Part shown: positions 24,773 to 35,700 of the stretch, in pieces | How the letters are laid out: the number at the start of each line of letters is the position of its first letter | Position numbering within the stretch: the stretch's first letter is position 1 | Assembly (NCBI RefSeq): GCF_901709675.1 | Contig: NC_051094.1 | Span: 10,906,501-10,970,500, forward strand | Source of the DNA: Syngnathus acus | Taxonomy: Eukaryota > Chordata > Actinopteri > Syngnathiformes > Syngnathidae | DNA length: 64,000 nucleotides | Direction of reading: 5' to 3' | Notes under the pieces: generated by a model | Told to the model about the DNA's origin: nothing | The model's database searches: none | The model's input: the letters and a program-made list of their open reading frames with translations, nothing else | Position numbers and translations under genes: made by a program

Positions 24773-26365
24773 TCACTTATGTGTCCCAAATAGTTGCCTA
24801 TCCAGACGGATAAGTTGTCGGAGGAAACCTCGGTTAGGAATGACCCCCCTGTTCTCTTTGACGGCACATATAGCCTCCACCAGGGTGAGTCTCTGCTTCA
24901 GCATCAAGTACGCCAGGACTAAGGTGGCAGAACGGTTCACTCCTACCTGGCAATGCACCAGAACGTGACCTAAAGAAACACAATACACAAAATAAAAGTT
25001 GCTTTTAATTGCTCATTTTAATACCAGATGACTTCTTTTCATTACTCACCTCCCCTGCTAAGAGCCATGTGAATAAAATCCGCAGCTGCCTGGAAGTTGA
25101 CACTCATGTCATAGGTACATGAGTCATTTGCCTCTACTCCCATATAACTTATCTTCATTCCCTGGTAGATGTTGGGAGACCCTCGACGTTGACTGTGAGC
25201 TGCATTAAGGATATGAGTGATTCCATGCTTGAATAAATCATTCTTGTTCTCGGCACTGTGTCTGTGGGGATGAAAAAATACTTTAGCATGTGATTTGTTA
25301 CAAAAGTAGTGGTTTATGAAGAAATGCAACATTTCATCAACCAGTCCATCAGAGTGGCTTATTTACTGAAGACATTTTAGTTTGAACTGATAAAGCATCT
25401 CCTTTCCCAAGAGTAATTCATGCCTTGGATTACTGTAATGCACTTTATTTGGAGTTAGAAAGTCCTCCATCAGGCGTCGAGTTGGCTGCTCGCCTCTTGA
25501 CTGCGAACACATAACTCCTAGGATGTATGCCTAAATCAGCTCCCTCTACATTTTTTAGTTTTTTTTTTTTTCAAATCTCTAAATGGCCTTACCTCCCTGA
25601 GCGCCTTGACTCATGCGCACATGCTCGGTGCCTGAGGTCAGCATTAAAGGTACCGAGAATTACGCAAAGGCTCAGCGGGGATCAAGCCTGTCCCGCTCTT
25701 TGGAATGACCTTCAGACAATCATTAGGCAAGCCCTCTCACTGTCCATCTTTCAAACTCATCTTAAAACACATTTGTATTCTCTGACTTTTGACTTTGACT
25801 AATTTATTGTTTTAACTGTGTTTGTTGTTGTATGACTTAATTATGCTCCACTTTGTATGCAGTGGTGGTTGTTTTAAAAGTTTTCTATAAAGGAAGTTGA
25901 GTTCATGGGAAATGTGTAGTAGACTTAATGGCCAGGTTATTGATGGAAACTCAAACAGCACAGCTGTCACCATGAGGAATGTAGTAACTTGAGGGGTCTA
26001 GAATTACTTGTGTACAGCTATATGATTTATTTCTTTGGATGAGTGTGGACTCAATTCAACTTAGAGAAAGTTCACAATATTCATCTTGGGTTATTTAAAA
26101 GAATATTTGGACCAGCTAGTATTATTTTCAGAATGAAGAAATGCAATCAAGCTACTTACTGATCACCAATGTAGAGCCTTGGCCATACTTCGTCTGCATG
26201 GCTGATGATGGCTTTGCCAGTAAACAAGAGTCTTTCCAACTCGCACACAGCTAAACCAGGGGAGCTTAGGTCAATTTCCACCTTCCTGGGAGGAAGTCTG
26301 TCATTCCAGGATGAAGGAAGTTTGGATGTGAAAGACATCTCTTTTCCAGTGCTGGATTTAAGCAC
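24773..26365 (-). CDS. dusp13a: Atypical dual-specificity phosphatase, DUSP13A-like
   Basis: Small cytosolic cysteine-dependent phosphatase without a MAPK-binding domain. Exons 26160-26365, 25050-25261 and 24773-24969 join in phase to 204 residues. The catalytic loop HCQVGVNRS (HCxxGxxRS) opens exon 3. The general-acid aspartate is in [15 protein letters not shown] of exon 2. The family start [13 protein letters not shown] ends exon 1, followed by [10 protein letters not shown]. The pairing HADEVWP...GDQ plus AADFIH and [12 protein letters not shown] fits DUSP13A (muscle-type MDSP) better than DUSP29 or DUSP3. The paralogue call is from memory. Two start ATGs are possible (26365 or nine codons later); I took the first. 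Intron 1 contains a LINE remnant. Confidence 0.88.
25380..25870 (+). mobile_element. Degraded LINE reverse-transcriptase tail in dusp13a intron
   Basis: Reads [20 protein letters not shown] followed by [10 protein letters not shown], with LDYCN-like text upstream (about 25420). This is the C-terminal part of a fish non-LTR retrotransposon ORF2, interrupted by a poly-T and lacking an intact frame. Confidence 0.7.
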
Positions 26366-27844
26366 TCCTCTGAGGCAACAAAAAGGTTTTGGACAATTCC
26401 CTGAGGGTTATATCCATGCAAGTGTGCAATCAGCAGAACTTTGATAGAGTAGCACAACACTATCGTCGGGATGTCCAAGGCGTTGTGAGACTATTGCCCC
26501 CTTGTATTCATTCCTGGTCCCAACGTTTGGGGTTCTACTGTTGTGCTTTTGCATCAAAATAGCTGCCTATTTATAGACCAGACTGCTCGCTAGCAACGCA
26601 GTGGCTCCATGCAACAAGTTTACACAAATATAACTGTTTGTTTTTTTAAATATGAGACAGCTTTAAAAAAAATCCTTAATTTACCTACAAAATACATGGC
26701 AATTCATTACATTAGTTTGCAAGAAAGACACATTTCTCCATGAGTTAAAAATATAAGCCTTTTTATTATTTCTCAGAATTTTCAATTGTGATAAATGCTG
26801 TTCTTTGTTTGCTTTGTTTTTTTACAGATGTATTTATTTATTCTTTTTATAGTCAGCCATATATCTCCATTTTGTGTTGGAAACATGCATTACACCTGAC
26901 ATTTTACAGTTGGGCTTCATGTAACAGTACACACAAACAAAATGAATAGGTGCATAAGACAAATGATAAATTTCCCATGCAATACATTTTCTAAATATAT
27001 TAAACATCTCCTGATATAGGGTATTTTGTCACCACTGCCGCAATGTTTAAGTGGGACATTTGTCTTCCACTATACTTGGAAGGATTGTGTGACATTGCAA
27101 GTATGGTGGCAACAATGATAGAACCGATTTTGACATTAACTGAGTTCTTCACAATTCTAATGGATATTTGGGAAAATGTGCTCAATGCATGAAGGTATGA
27201 GGATAGTTTCAACATATAAATTTAATTTAAACATTTGAGTTGGAAACTGCAGCATAAGCCCAAAAACAAAGAGATGACAATAATTTTCAGATTTTTTTTT
27301 TTTTATGGTTCCATCTTTATGGTCCAATTACGGGTTCACAGAGGTTGCAAGAGTATTATTCATGCAGGGCAGAGCACAGCGGAAACAAAACACACTGAAC
27401 TACGGTACTGTGATTGCTTTGATGACGGATATCGATGACGATGTGACCGTGCAAGAGAACTGTGACAAACACTCATGGGCAGTTAAGGCAATGTGCATGT
27501 TGTGAGGAGCAAAGAACCACATTAAAACTGACACACACACACACGCAGGGACAGCAGGGTGATCACTTGATTCTGAATCACTTGTTGGAGATTAGCAACA
27601 GATGATAATTCCCTCTTCCTGTATCAGTCAGACTACCAAAAATCCAAATTCAGTAACTGACTGATTTGACAGTTTCTTATGATATGTACAAAAAAAACAG
27701 CTTCTTGATCTACTGCATTGGCACTGCGTCACATGTAACCAACAGCCTACTGGGTCATTGAAAAATGTATTTAGACGCTCTAGTTCAAAGATCTGGAAGA
27801 AGCCGGGAGGGTCTGAGGCCCATCAAGCTGGTTCATGACCTACT
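26366..27844. other. Intergenic between bag4 3' end and dusp13a 5' end
   Basis: AT-rich; probably holds the bag4 3' UTR and the dusp13a promoter. No convincing exon. Confidence 0.55.
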
Positions 27845-30800
27845 TTAGAAAGCCTTCCTTTCCAGCTGGTCAAGAATGGCCTGGATCCTTTGCACAGCCT
27901 CCTTTCGCGCTTGCCGGACATTTTCAAGTCCCAGAGTCTCTACAGAGTCCAGCTCAAGCAGCTCTTTGGTAAGAAGTTCCTCCAGGTATCTATAAGTCTT
28001 GTCTGTTTTTTTTCCCACAAATTCATCAACATCTTCCTGAAGCAGCAGCACTCTTGCCATGATTTGCTGGACACGAGCTAAACTGGGGTTGTCGCTGACG
28101 AACTGAGGTCCAGCATTGCCTGGAGCTGGGGATTGGGTGGGAGCAGAGGGTGGGGGCTCACCTTGTGAGTGATTTTGATCAATTTGCCTTGCTATGTTGT
28201 AGATTTGAGGTGGTGAACTAATTTCTGCAGCTTTCCCATTGGAGCGATTTGGGGATGTGGTCGGCCTGGGCTTCGGTCCCACTTGTGGGGCGCGCTGGAG
28301 CTGTTGGTCCTGGAATGAAACACGGAACTATTTCCCATTTCCGTAATGAAAGCACATCATGGCACTTGGCCTCAAATGCGGTTTGAAACCTTCTGCGAGA
28401 TTTTAAAATCTACAGTGGTGGGAAATAACTTACCAACTTTGTTACTGTACTTAAGTCGATTTTTCAAGTACCTATATATTTTTTTGTTGGATGTCTTTTT
28501 TACTTTTACTACTTACATTTGAAAACAGATATTTATGATATTTATCTTCTTTGCAGTGGCGTGCTGGGGAGGCAGCATCAAGAAGAGGGATGCCTCCCGC
28601 CTTGACAAACTGGTAGAGGAAGGCAGGTTCCGTTGTTGGCATCGAGCTGCCTGGTCTGACGTCTGTGGCAGAACGGGTGTTGGCCAGGCTGCTGTCCATT
28701 AAGGACAAGCCCATCCACCCACTGCACAGCACCATCTCCAAGCGGAGGAGTAGCTTCAGTGACAAGCTGCTGACACTGTCCCGCTCCACGGAAAGGCTGA
28801 GGCTCATTTCTCCCCCATGCTGTGAGACTTTTTAACTCAACACGGGGGACGGGGGTACGATCATGGATATGATCTTGGATTGATGTTTGTCATGTTTAAT
28901 ATGATTAATGTTTATTTATTTACATATTACTGGTGGGTGAATGACACTTTCATAAGAATGTACTGCATATCTGTTATCCACTCTTGGGTATGGATATTGC
29001 TGAACACTGAATTTCCCCCCTGGGATCAATAAAGTATCTATCAATAAAGTATCTATCTATCTATCTATCTATCTATGCTGCTCCTTTGTGAGAGCAGTGT
29101 TTCAATTTTTAGGAAGCACTCACTGATTTTTTACTTATGACATAATATGACATAATGTCACGTGACTTGATTGTTGTACATATGACATAATATGACATTA
29201 TGTCACGTTACATAATTAACCATCCCTTTTCTGTTCCCTTCCCACACTGTGCTGCACTGACACTGCGTTGCGCTCATCTGCACAGCACATTAACCAGTGG
29301 CAACACATCATGACACAACACCTGAATTTGACTGTCAAAATCTTTGAGAAATACATACACGGTTACAATTGGTACCTTGACAAACGCAAACCCCCCACTT
29401 CCCATGAGCTTAGATATAAATGATTGTTGTACATTTGCATAAATACTACCTTGGGTTGATAAGGAGGTGGTGCACCGGTTCCAGTCCCTGGCCAAGCTGG
29501 AGGGTGTAGCGGACGTACGGGATTTCCATAATGATTTGGGGGAAGCTGTTGGCCTGGCTGCCATTGTTGCTGTGAGGGTGCGTATGTCCCAGGGTGTGCC
29601 CAAGTTTCCGCCTGGGAGTTGGAGTGCAGAGACTGGCCCGTGGGATATAGCGTGTTTGGAGGCATAGCATGACCACTTTCGCTGTAGTGAGAATATGGTA
29701 CTTGAGGATATCCAGGACCCTGGGAACAGAGAGGTGACACGATGAAATAAATTCAGTGAGAAGGAATGATACAATTTCTGCATTTAAATGTTCTTACCCC
29801 TTGACAGTGTATACCAGGATAGTGATGGTTTTGTGAATGTGGCTGACCAGCTTGCCCACTGCTTTGTTCTGCAGGACAGCTCTGACTAGGATAAGAAACT
29901 GGAGGCGTTCTCTGAGGGTCAGCACAGTAGAAAGGGTTGGATGGGTGAAACCCACTCGTTGAATATTGACCCTGGGCTGGGTTGTAGACACCATGGCCAT
30001 TTGGATAACCTCCTGAAATTACCTACAAAGGTAGATTTTGAGAATTGAGTTATTACAGTATTGTGTAACGTAGGATTCCTATTATGTGAGCGATCCAAGG
30101 TCACATAATTTGTTAGGGGTTGCTACATTTTTGGGCTTTCAAAACAATTCTTCCCTTAGGTAATATCCATCCATCAAATGCTTATCCTCACTAGGGTTGC
30201 AGGTGAGCTGGAAGCCTATTTCAGCTGACTTTGGGCGGTAGGCGATGTACACCCGGAACTGTTCGCCAGCCAATCGCAGAGCACAGATGAAGAAACAACC
30301 AAATCACACTCACACCTACAGACAGTTTCGGAGTAGACAGTCGGCCTACTATGCATGTTTTTGGAACGTGGGAGGAAACCGGGGGACCCAGAGGAAACAT
30401 ACGCAGGCATGTGGAGAACATGCAGGGTAATTCTGATCGTTCAGTGCCTTATAAGCCCAGGCGGGCTTGTCTGCATGACACAATAATAAATAATAAGATT
30501 GTTGTAAGATACTGTAAACAAAGGCAGACTGATTCCTTTAACGCTACACCTTTTGCCTCAAGTTATGTTCAAACACTGAACTCACCTGTGGGTTATACTG
30601 TGGCTGGCCATCTGATCCAGGGGGATAGGTATTTGCATAGTGCCCCGTGGGATGAGATTGAGGGTACCAGTAGTGTGATGGATATCCTGGATACTGTGGG
30701 GTGTCCTGAGAAAGCACAACGACAAATTCTCAACATATTCCACCTTTGCTCACACAGACCTTTGCTATTGCAGACTCGTAGACTTGATACTGGCACCAAC

Positions 30801-31109
30801 TCATTCTATCAGGATAAACAAATGCACGCGGTACCGCGCATCTTGACCACGGAAAGATATGGTATAATGCATTCTAGTATCAACTAGTAATGTGATCCTG
30901 TCACGTAAAACTAAACGTGATGAGCAACAAACTTAGCTGGGCTAGCAAGAGAGCGCTAGCTATTACATAACAGCAGTTAGCACGATAGCTGCGTAGTTAG
31001 CATGTGCACGAGCTTTACGCTGGAGAGCTACTGTTTGCCTTAAGCAATAGCACAAAGCATCTCAAATACAACATTTCTACGAAACAGATGCTTGAGTCTG
31101 ACTCACCAT
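27845..31109 (-). CDS. bag4: BAG family co-chaperone 4 (silencer of death domains)
   Basis: Cytosolic adaptor whose C-terminal BAG domain binds the Hsp70 ATPase domain; BAG4/SODD is known to associate with TNFR1. Coding exons: 31107-31109 (ATG alone, then gtgag), 30586-30705, 29798-30022, 29450-29719, 27845-28309. They join in phase 0 throughout to 360 residues. Exons 2-4 encode a disordered Tyr/Pro/Gln-rich region (YPGYPSHYWYPQ, PNHYGNPVRPLHPPAWPG), typical of BAG4. Exon 5 encodes the BAG domain with VDEFVGKKTDKTYRYLEE, LLTKELLELDSVETLG and VRQARKEAVQRIQAILDQL. The DSVET stretch identifies BAG4 rather than BAG3. The protein is shorter than human BAG4 (about 457), mostly in the disordered part. 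Introns hold a LINE tail and a tRNA-headed repeat. Its start faces lsm1 across the inserted segment. Confidence 0.93.
28550..29076 (+). mobile_element. 5'-truncated LINE 3' end in bag4 intron
   Basis: The conceptual frame reads AWGGSIKKRDASRLDKLVEE, like the C-terminal tail of fish non-LTR reverse transcriptases, with stops and frameshifts. It ends GGGATCAATAAAGTATCTATC followed by a TATC run, the usual 3' end of such elements. Confidence 0.75.
30167..30428 (-). mobile_element. tRNA-headed SINE-like repeat, fragment in bag4 intron
   Basis: Reverse-orientation copy of the 58181 family: tail ATCCATCCATC, then GCTTATCCTCACTAGGG, and GCATGTTTTTGGAACGTGGG further in. It lacks the tRNA-like head. 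It lies between bag4 exons 2 and 3. Confidence 0.8.
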
Positions 31110-31680
31110 ATTTCTTTCGGTAGTTTGCAAGGTTATTATCGAAGTTGTAACTCGAGGGCCAGGCAGTTATCGCTTCACTTGATTACGTATCAGCTGTACA
31201 GCACTCCACGGCTAGGCAAGAATATTGTTGAAGACAAATCCCGTCGCTCTATTCTAGAAAAGATCCAATTACTGGTGTAGCAGACAAGGGACTTAATGAG
31301 AGCAGACGACTTGATTAAGATCAGGAAATAATTGAATGGATGACGACACGGTGAACTAGTGTTGGCTCGTGAGTGAACGATTCGTTCAAACAGAACGAAC
31401 CGTTTCAGTGAACGAGAGTGAACAAATCACTTCCTAAAGTGATTCGTTCTTTTTTTCCTTTCATATATAACTTTAACCAGTAGATGTCAGTAATGCCCAT
31501 TGAAGCTGGTAATACCTCGCCGTAAAACAAAACGAAGAAGAAAATCAGCCAATCAGCAGCGCCAGCGAGCGTTAGATGGAGGAGGGACTTTACGAGTCAG
31601 TGACGTAACTTCCCGTTCACGAACGAGTCGTGAATTGCATTTCCCGTTCACCAACGAACGAATCTGTGAGTGAACGAATC

Positions 31681-31790
31681 ACTCACTGAGTGAATCACTC
31701 ACTGAGTGAATCACTCACTGAGTGAATCACTCACTGAGTGAATCACTCACTGAGTGAATCACTCACTGAGTGAATCACTCACTGAGTGAT
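31681..31790. repeat. Tandem array of 16 bp palindromic units
   Basis: About seven near-perfect copies of ACTCACTGAGTGAATC. Each contains the 15 bp inverted repeat TCACTCA-C-TGAGTGA. It lies inside the left part of the bounding repeat near 31358-31890. There are no spacers, so it is not a CRISPR array. Confidence 0.9.
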
Positions 31791-31892
31791 TCGCATTTCC
31801 AGTTCACCGCGAGAACGGATCAGTGAGGGAACGAATCCTGGCTTTCCCGTTCGCGAACGAGTCAATGAGTGAACTGCCTTCCTGTGCATTAA

Positions 31893-32085
31893 CGCAGTGG
31901 TTCCCAAACTTTTGCAGGCTGGCGCCCCCTTTGGCTCCCCAGTGAATTCTTAACACAAATCCAAGGATGAAATGTCAAAGCCACGCTCATCTTTTCCTTT
32001 CTGACTTAATTTTGTCCGTCCCACTCAGGGGTCCCCAACCTTTGCTTTTAACCTTCCATAGCCAGCCACCATAAAGCCTTGACAA
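31893..32085. mobile_element. Two stacked hAT-like termini
   Basis: CAGTGGTTCCCAAACTTTT at 31895 and CAGGGGTCCCCAACCTTTG at about 32027 both look like hAT terminal repeats. No matching right ends were found, so these are fragments. Confidence 0.35.
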
Positions 32086-32454
32086 AATGCTGCAAATTCT
32101 TTCCAAATGTTTTTTTTTTTTTAATGGTGACGGGCTGCCCGCGACCCTCGTGAGGATAAGCGCTTCAGGACAATGGATGTATGTATTTGATTACGTTAAT
32201 AGCAATATCAAAATTGTTACAAAGCAAGATACAATCCTTTTTTTCAAAATGCTTACAAAGAGCAATACAAAATGCACCCAAATGGCGTCATGAGGAAGTC
32301 TGACTAATATTCGTACCTCGGGCGTAATAAATTAATGATCAAATTGACCAGATTATAAAATTGCCCTGTCCAAGTCAGTAAACTATTAAATGAGTTAACA
32401 GGTGACACACCAATTGTCTTTATTATTATTATTTATTTTTTTGGTCAAATAAAC

Positions 32455-32780
32455 AAGGTAAAACAACAGATGGAATAATAATGCATGGTAAATTTAACAA
32501 TAAGTAAATGAAATATAAGAAATCAATTATGAAAACGCACGGTAAATCTTAAGAGAATAATAACATGGTAAATTGGACAAAATAATAATAATGCATGGTA
32601 AATCATCATGTCACATGTTAAGTCAAGAAGAAAAAGTAAACAGAATAATAACGCAAGGTAAATCGAACAAAAAGATGGTAAATCAATCATAATAATGCAT
32701 CAATCAGTCAATCAAAATGTAATAACGCATGGTAAATCTAACAAAAAGACTAATGCATGGTAAATCAATCATAATAAGCC
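32455..32780. repeat. Degenerate minisatellite at the lectin gene 3' end
   Basis: About eight irregular copies of a motif around GCATGGTAAATC (for example near 32479, 32540, 32592, 32721, 32755). The last copy runs into the lectin stop codon at 32769-32771. The TCAATCATAATAA stretch there is also present at about 32682. Confidence 0.75.
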
Positions 32781-35700
32781 TTTTCCATCCAGCGCATAAC
32801 GGTCTGTGGGCATCTTACACATGTAGCCGTTGAGTTGCGCGCAGGACATCCTCTTCCATTTGCCAGACTGAAAATCAAAATGAGATTGATTTTAATCCAA
32901 TAAACCTTGTCTCCGGCGAGCGGGTCAACCTTTTCCGCACCCACCTGGCTCAAGGTGGCCACGCAATTCTCCAATTGGCGGGCAAGTTCTCCCGGAGCCC
33001 AGTTGGTTAAGGTCACCTTCTGGTGGTCCGACCACACGAATTTGCCGGGAACCGCCAGGGCGTTCAGTCCGATCCACGTGTTGCCGGGGGCTGAAAACAG
33101 CAAGAGAGCTCTCATTTGCTTTCCAGATATGGCAGCGATCAAGCAGTTGCGACGCTTGGCGAGCACGCACCTGACATCACGAGGTCTTGCAGCCAATCCC
33201 GCTCAACCTTGGAGCGAATGGACACCAGCTTGGCATTCAGACGGTAGCAGGCTTGTCGAGCGCCGTACCACGTCTTTCTCTCATCGAAACGTTTGTAGCA
33301 GAAGTCCGCAAACTCCTCCCATTCAGAATCCAAGCATCTCGGCTCTGCGCGCAAGATGGCGTCACGTGATGAAATATGCTTTCTATTCTAGACAGCCTAC
33401 TCACCCTTGTCAGCAAAAGTGTAAGACTGAGACGGAGCCAATTTGTTCACATATCTGCAGACAGTAAAGTGAGAATGAGCCGGGCATCTTTAAGTGGACT
33501 CTCCAGTGAAAGCGGAGCACGCACACTTTCGAGGTGATCCCGTTTCTGGCGGAGCTGTTGTAGGCCTCCTGTGGGTCTCTCTTCAGCAAAGTCACAATTC
33601 CTCCAATCGCGTTCTCAATGAGGCCCGAGTGAATGGCAGCCGCGCAGATGTTTGACTCCTGCACTCAGAGAACATCTCAGACAAAGAAGAAGAACTCCGC
33701 TGGCAGGTCGTGCACTAATTAACATACTTGTTTGTAGATCTGTGTTCCGTAGACCTTGTAGGTTTGGGCGCAGCCCGGCGGGCACCGGACCCTGCGGGAG
33801 ACCTTGAGTTACGAGGAGGCTTTTCGAGGAAGAAAAATTGATGGCGGGTTTGACTCACGTCATTGAACCGTCGAGGCCGAGGCTGGTGGCTGTGCTGCTG
33901 CATAAGATGTCTGCGGGTCAGAAGGGCAAATCAAAGCCTGTTTCTTGCTGGTTTTTCCACTGCACTCCAAACGTCGGTACTCACCGCGAGAGGTGTCGTC
34001 AGGCATGCACCCTAAGACGTCAAAGCGAAGGCCAAAAAACGTTGGCAGGAGGCGGACGTACTGGGCGAACACGAGCCTGGTTAGCATGTACGTCCCCAGA
34101 AAAGGCTGGAAACAAAACACGCGCGTTTGCAATGAATGACAACAGCCTGGATGACAAAGTTGGAGTCGGCTACCGCTTGCTCACCTGCTCTGGGGGGCGA
34201 TACCAATTCACTCCGTCAATACTGAACTCCAACTCAAATAGCGTGGAACTTTCCAATTGGTATGTACAGCTCTGGGTCACAATGCCCGTCACCTTGAACC
34301 TCTGACCGAGGTTCACCTGGATCCAGCTGCCGACTGAGGGCAGAAGGCATTCCATCGCTCAGGATACCAAACTACGACGGAGGAGGTCGGTGAGCTGTGA
34401 TTTTGTTTTTTACGTACACATTTCGGAGGGTCTCCAGCAACCGCTGCCCCCCAGACGCGCTTTGTGAGGTTCGGCATTGATCGCAGAGGAAGAGGCTGAA
34501 AAGGAGGAGTCTGGGATTGTCCCATCAGCGATGCCCAGACTGTCAAGACACACTGAGGAAAGACAAAAAAGTGTAAGCAACGCTCGCTCATTCATTCTCA
34601 CGTCTGGCCACCCGTCCGTTCCTAGCTGACGCTCTTTCTGGGGATCCGTTGGATTCTTTCCTTGTGAAAGCCCACCTTCCTTCTCACAGCTGTAGATGAT
34701 GTGGAGGTATTTGGAGACACGAGGGCAGGGGTCCGTACCCGTACGGTAAATGGGGCAAATCTGATGTTTGTCACACAATCCTCTAAAGTGAGAGAGAGCT
34801 CCTTTCATCCTGCAGTCATCTGCAAGTGACAATACACCACCATTTTACGCGCATTTTATTCGCACACTTACATACTGACTTCAACTTGTTTCAGGACGTA
34901 GGGAATTCTAATGGTTAATTCTAATGGAATTCGTCTAATGGTTAATGACTAAAGCGTCTATTGATATTGAATTATAGATTACAAACGAGTTACTGGACTG
35001 CGTGTGACACCTCGCGACAGAAACGGCTCCAGGAAGGCGAGCTAAAATCAACTATGCCACTGGAGGATTCTTACTGCCTGATCTGGCGGCGCCACTCGGA
35101 CAGACGTCGCTACGCCTCCGTCCATGGAAAGCCGACTGTACGCGGATGACTCTTTCATCAGGACATTCAAGGACTTTCCAATCGACTTGGCAGAAAAGTT
35201 TCTCCTTGTAGCCTGTGAGAGAGAGCACAACCATTGACTTCTCTCCGTCTTTTTTTTACAGAGACGTTGAAGGCGACTTACCGTCATGTAGCAGCTGGGG
35301 TTTTGCTGTCTTTCCTAGAAGCGGGAACCAGAACGTGTGATGAAGGTCCACCCACCGTGGGGCGTCACATCTCACTTACCTTTTCCTATTTTCTTGCAGA
35401 CGTAGCCTTTCATGTTGTCGCACTTGTCACGCTTCCAGTCACTGCTGCCAGTGAGCAAGGAAAGACATTTACCCCCTTTGGCGTCACCTGGAGGGAGGGA
35501 GGGGGGGAGACATGAGCTGAGCGCTCATCCGTTCCTCCAAAGTGCAACTGACAACCGCCTCAGCCCGACCTGCACTCGAGTGGAGGTAAGAGAAGGGGGA
35601 TCCGTCAGCCCACTTGCCGCCGTCACCCTCGATGGAGGCGTCGGCGCCCAACCACAGGGAGGCGTCATTACCCATCAGAACCTTGGCGATACCTTTGGAT

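Noticed and set aside
30351-30887. 178-codon plus-strand frame
   Set aside because: Covers a SINE-like repeat and the antisense of bag4 exon 2.
31681-31790. CRISPR-like array
   Set aside because: The palindromic units are directly adjacent with no unique spacers, and the DNA is vertebrate. It is a simple tandem repeat.
33838-34305. 155-codon plus-strand frame
   Set aside because: Antisense to the F5/8C and linker exons; no family match.
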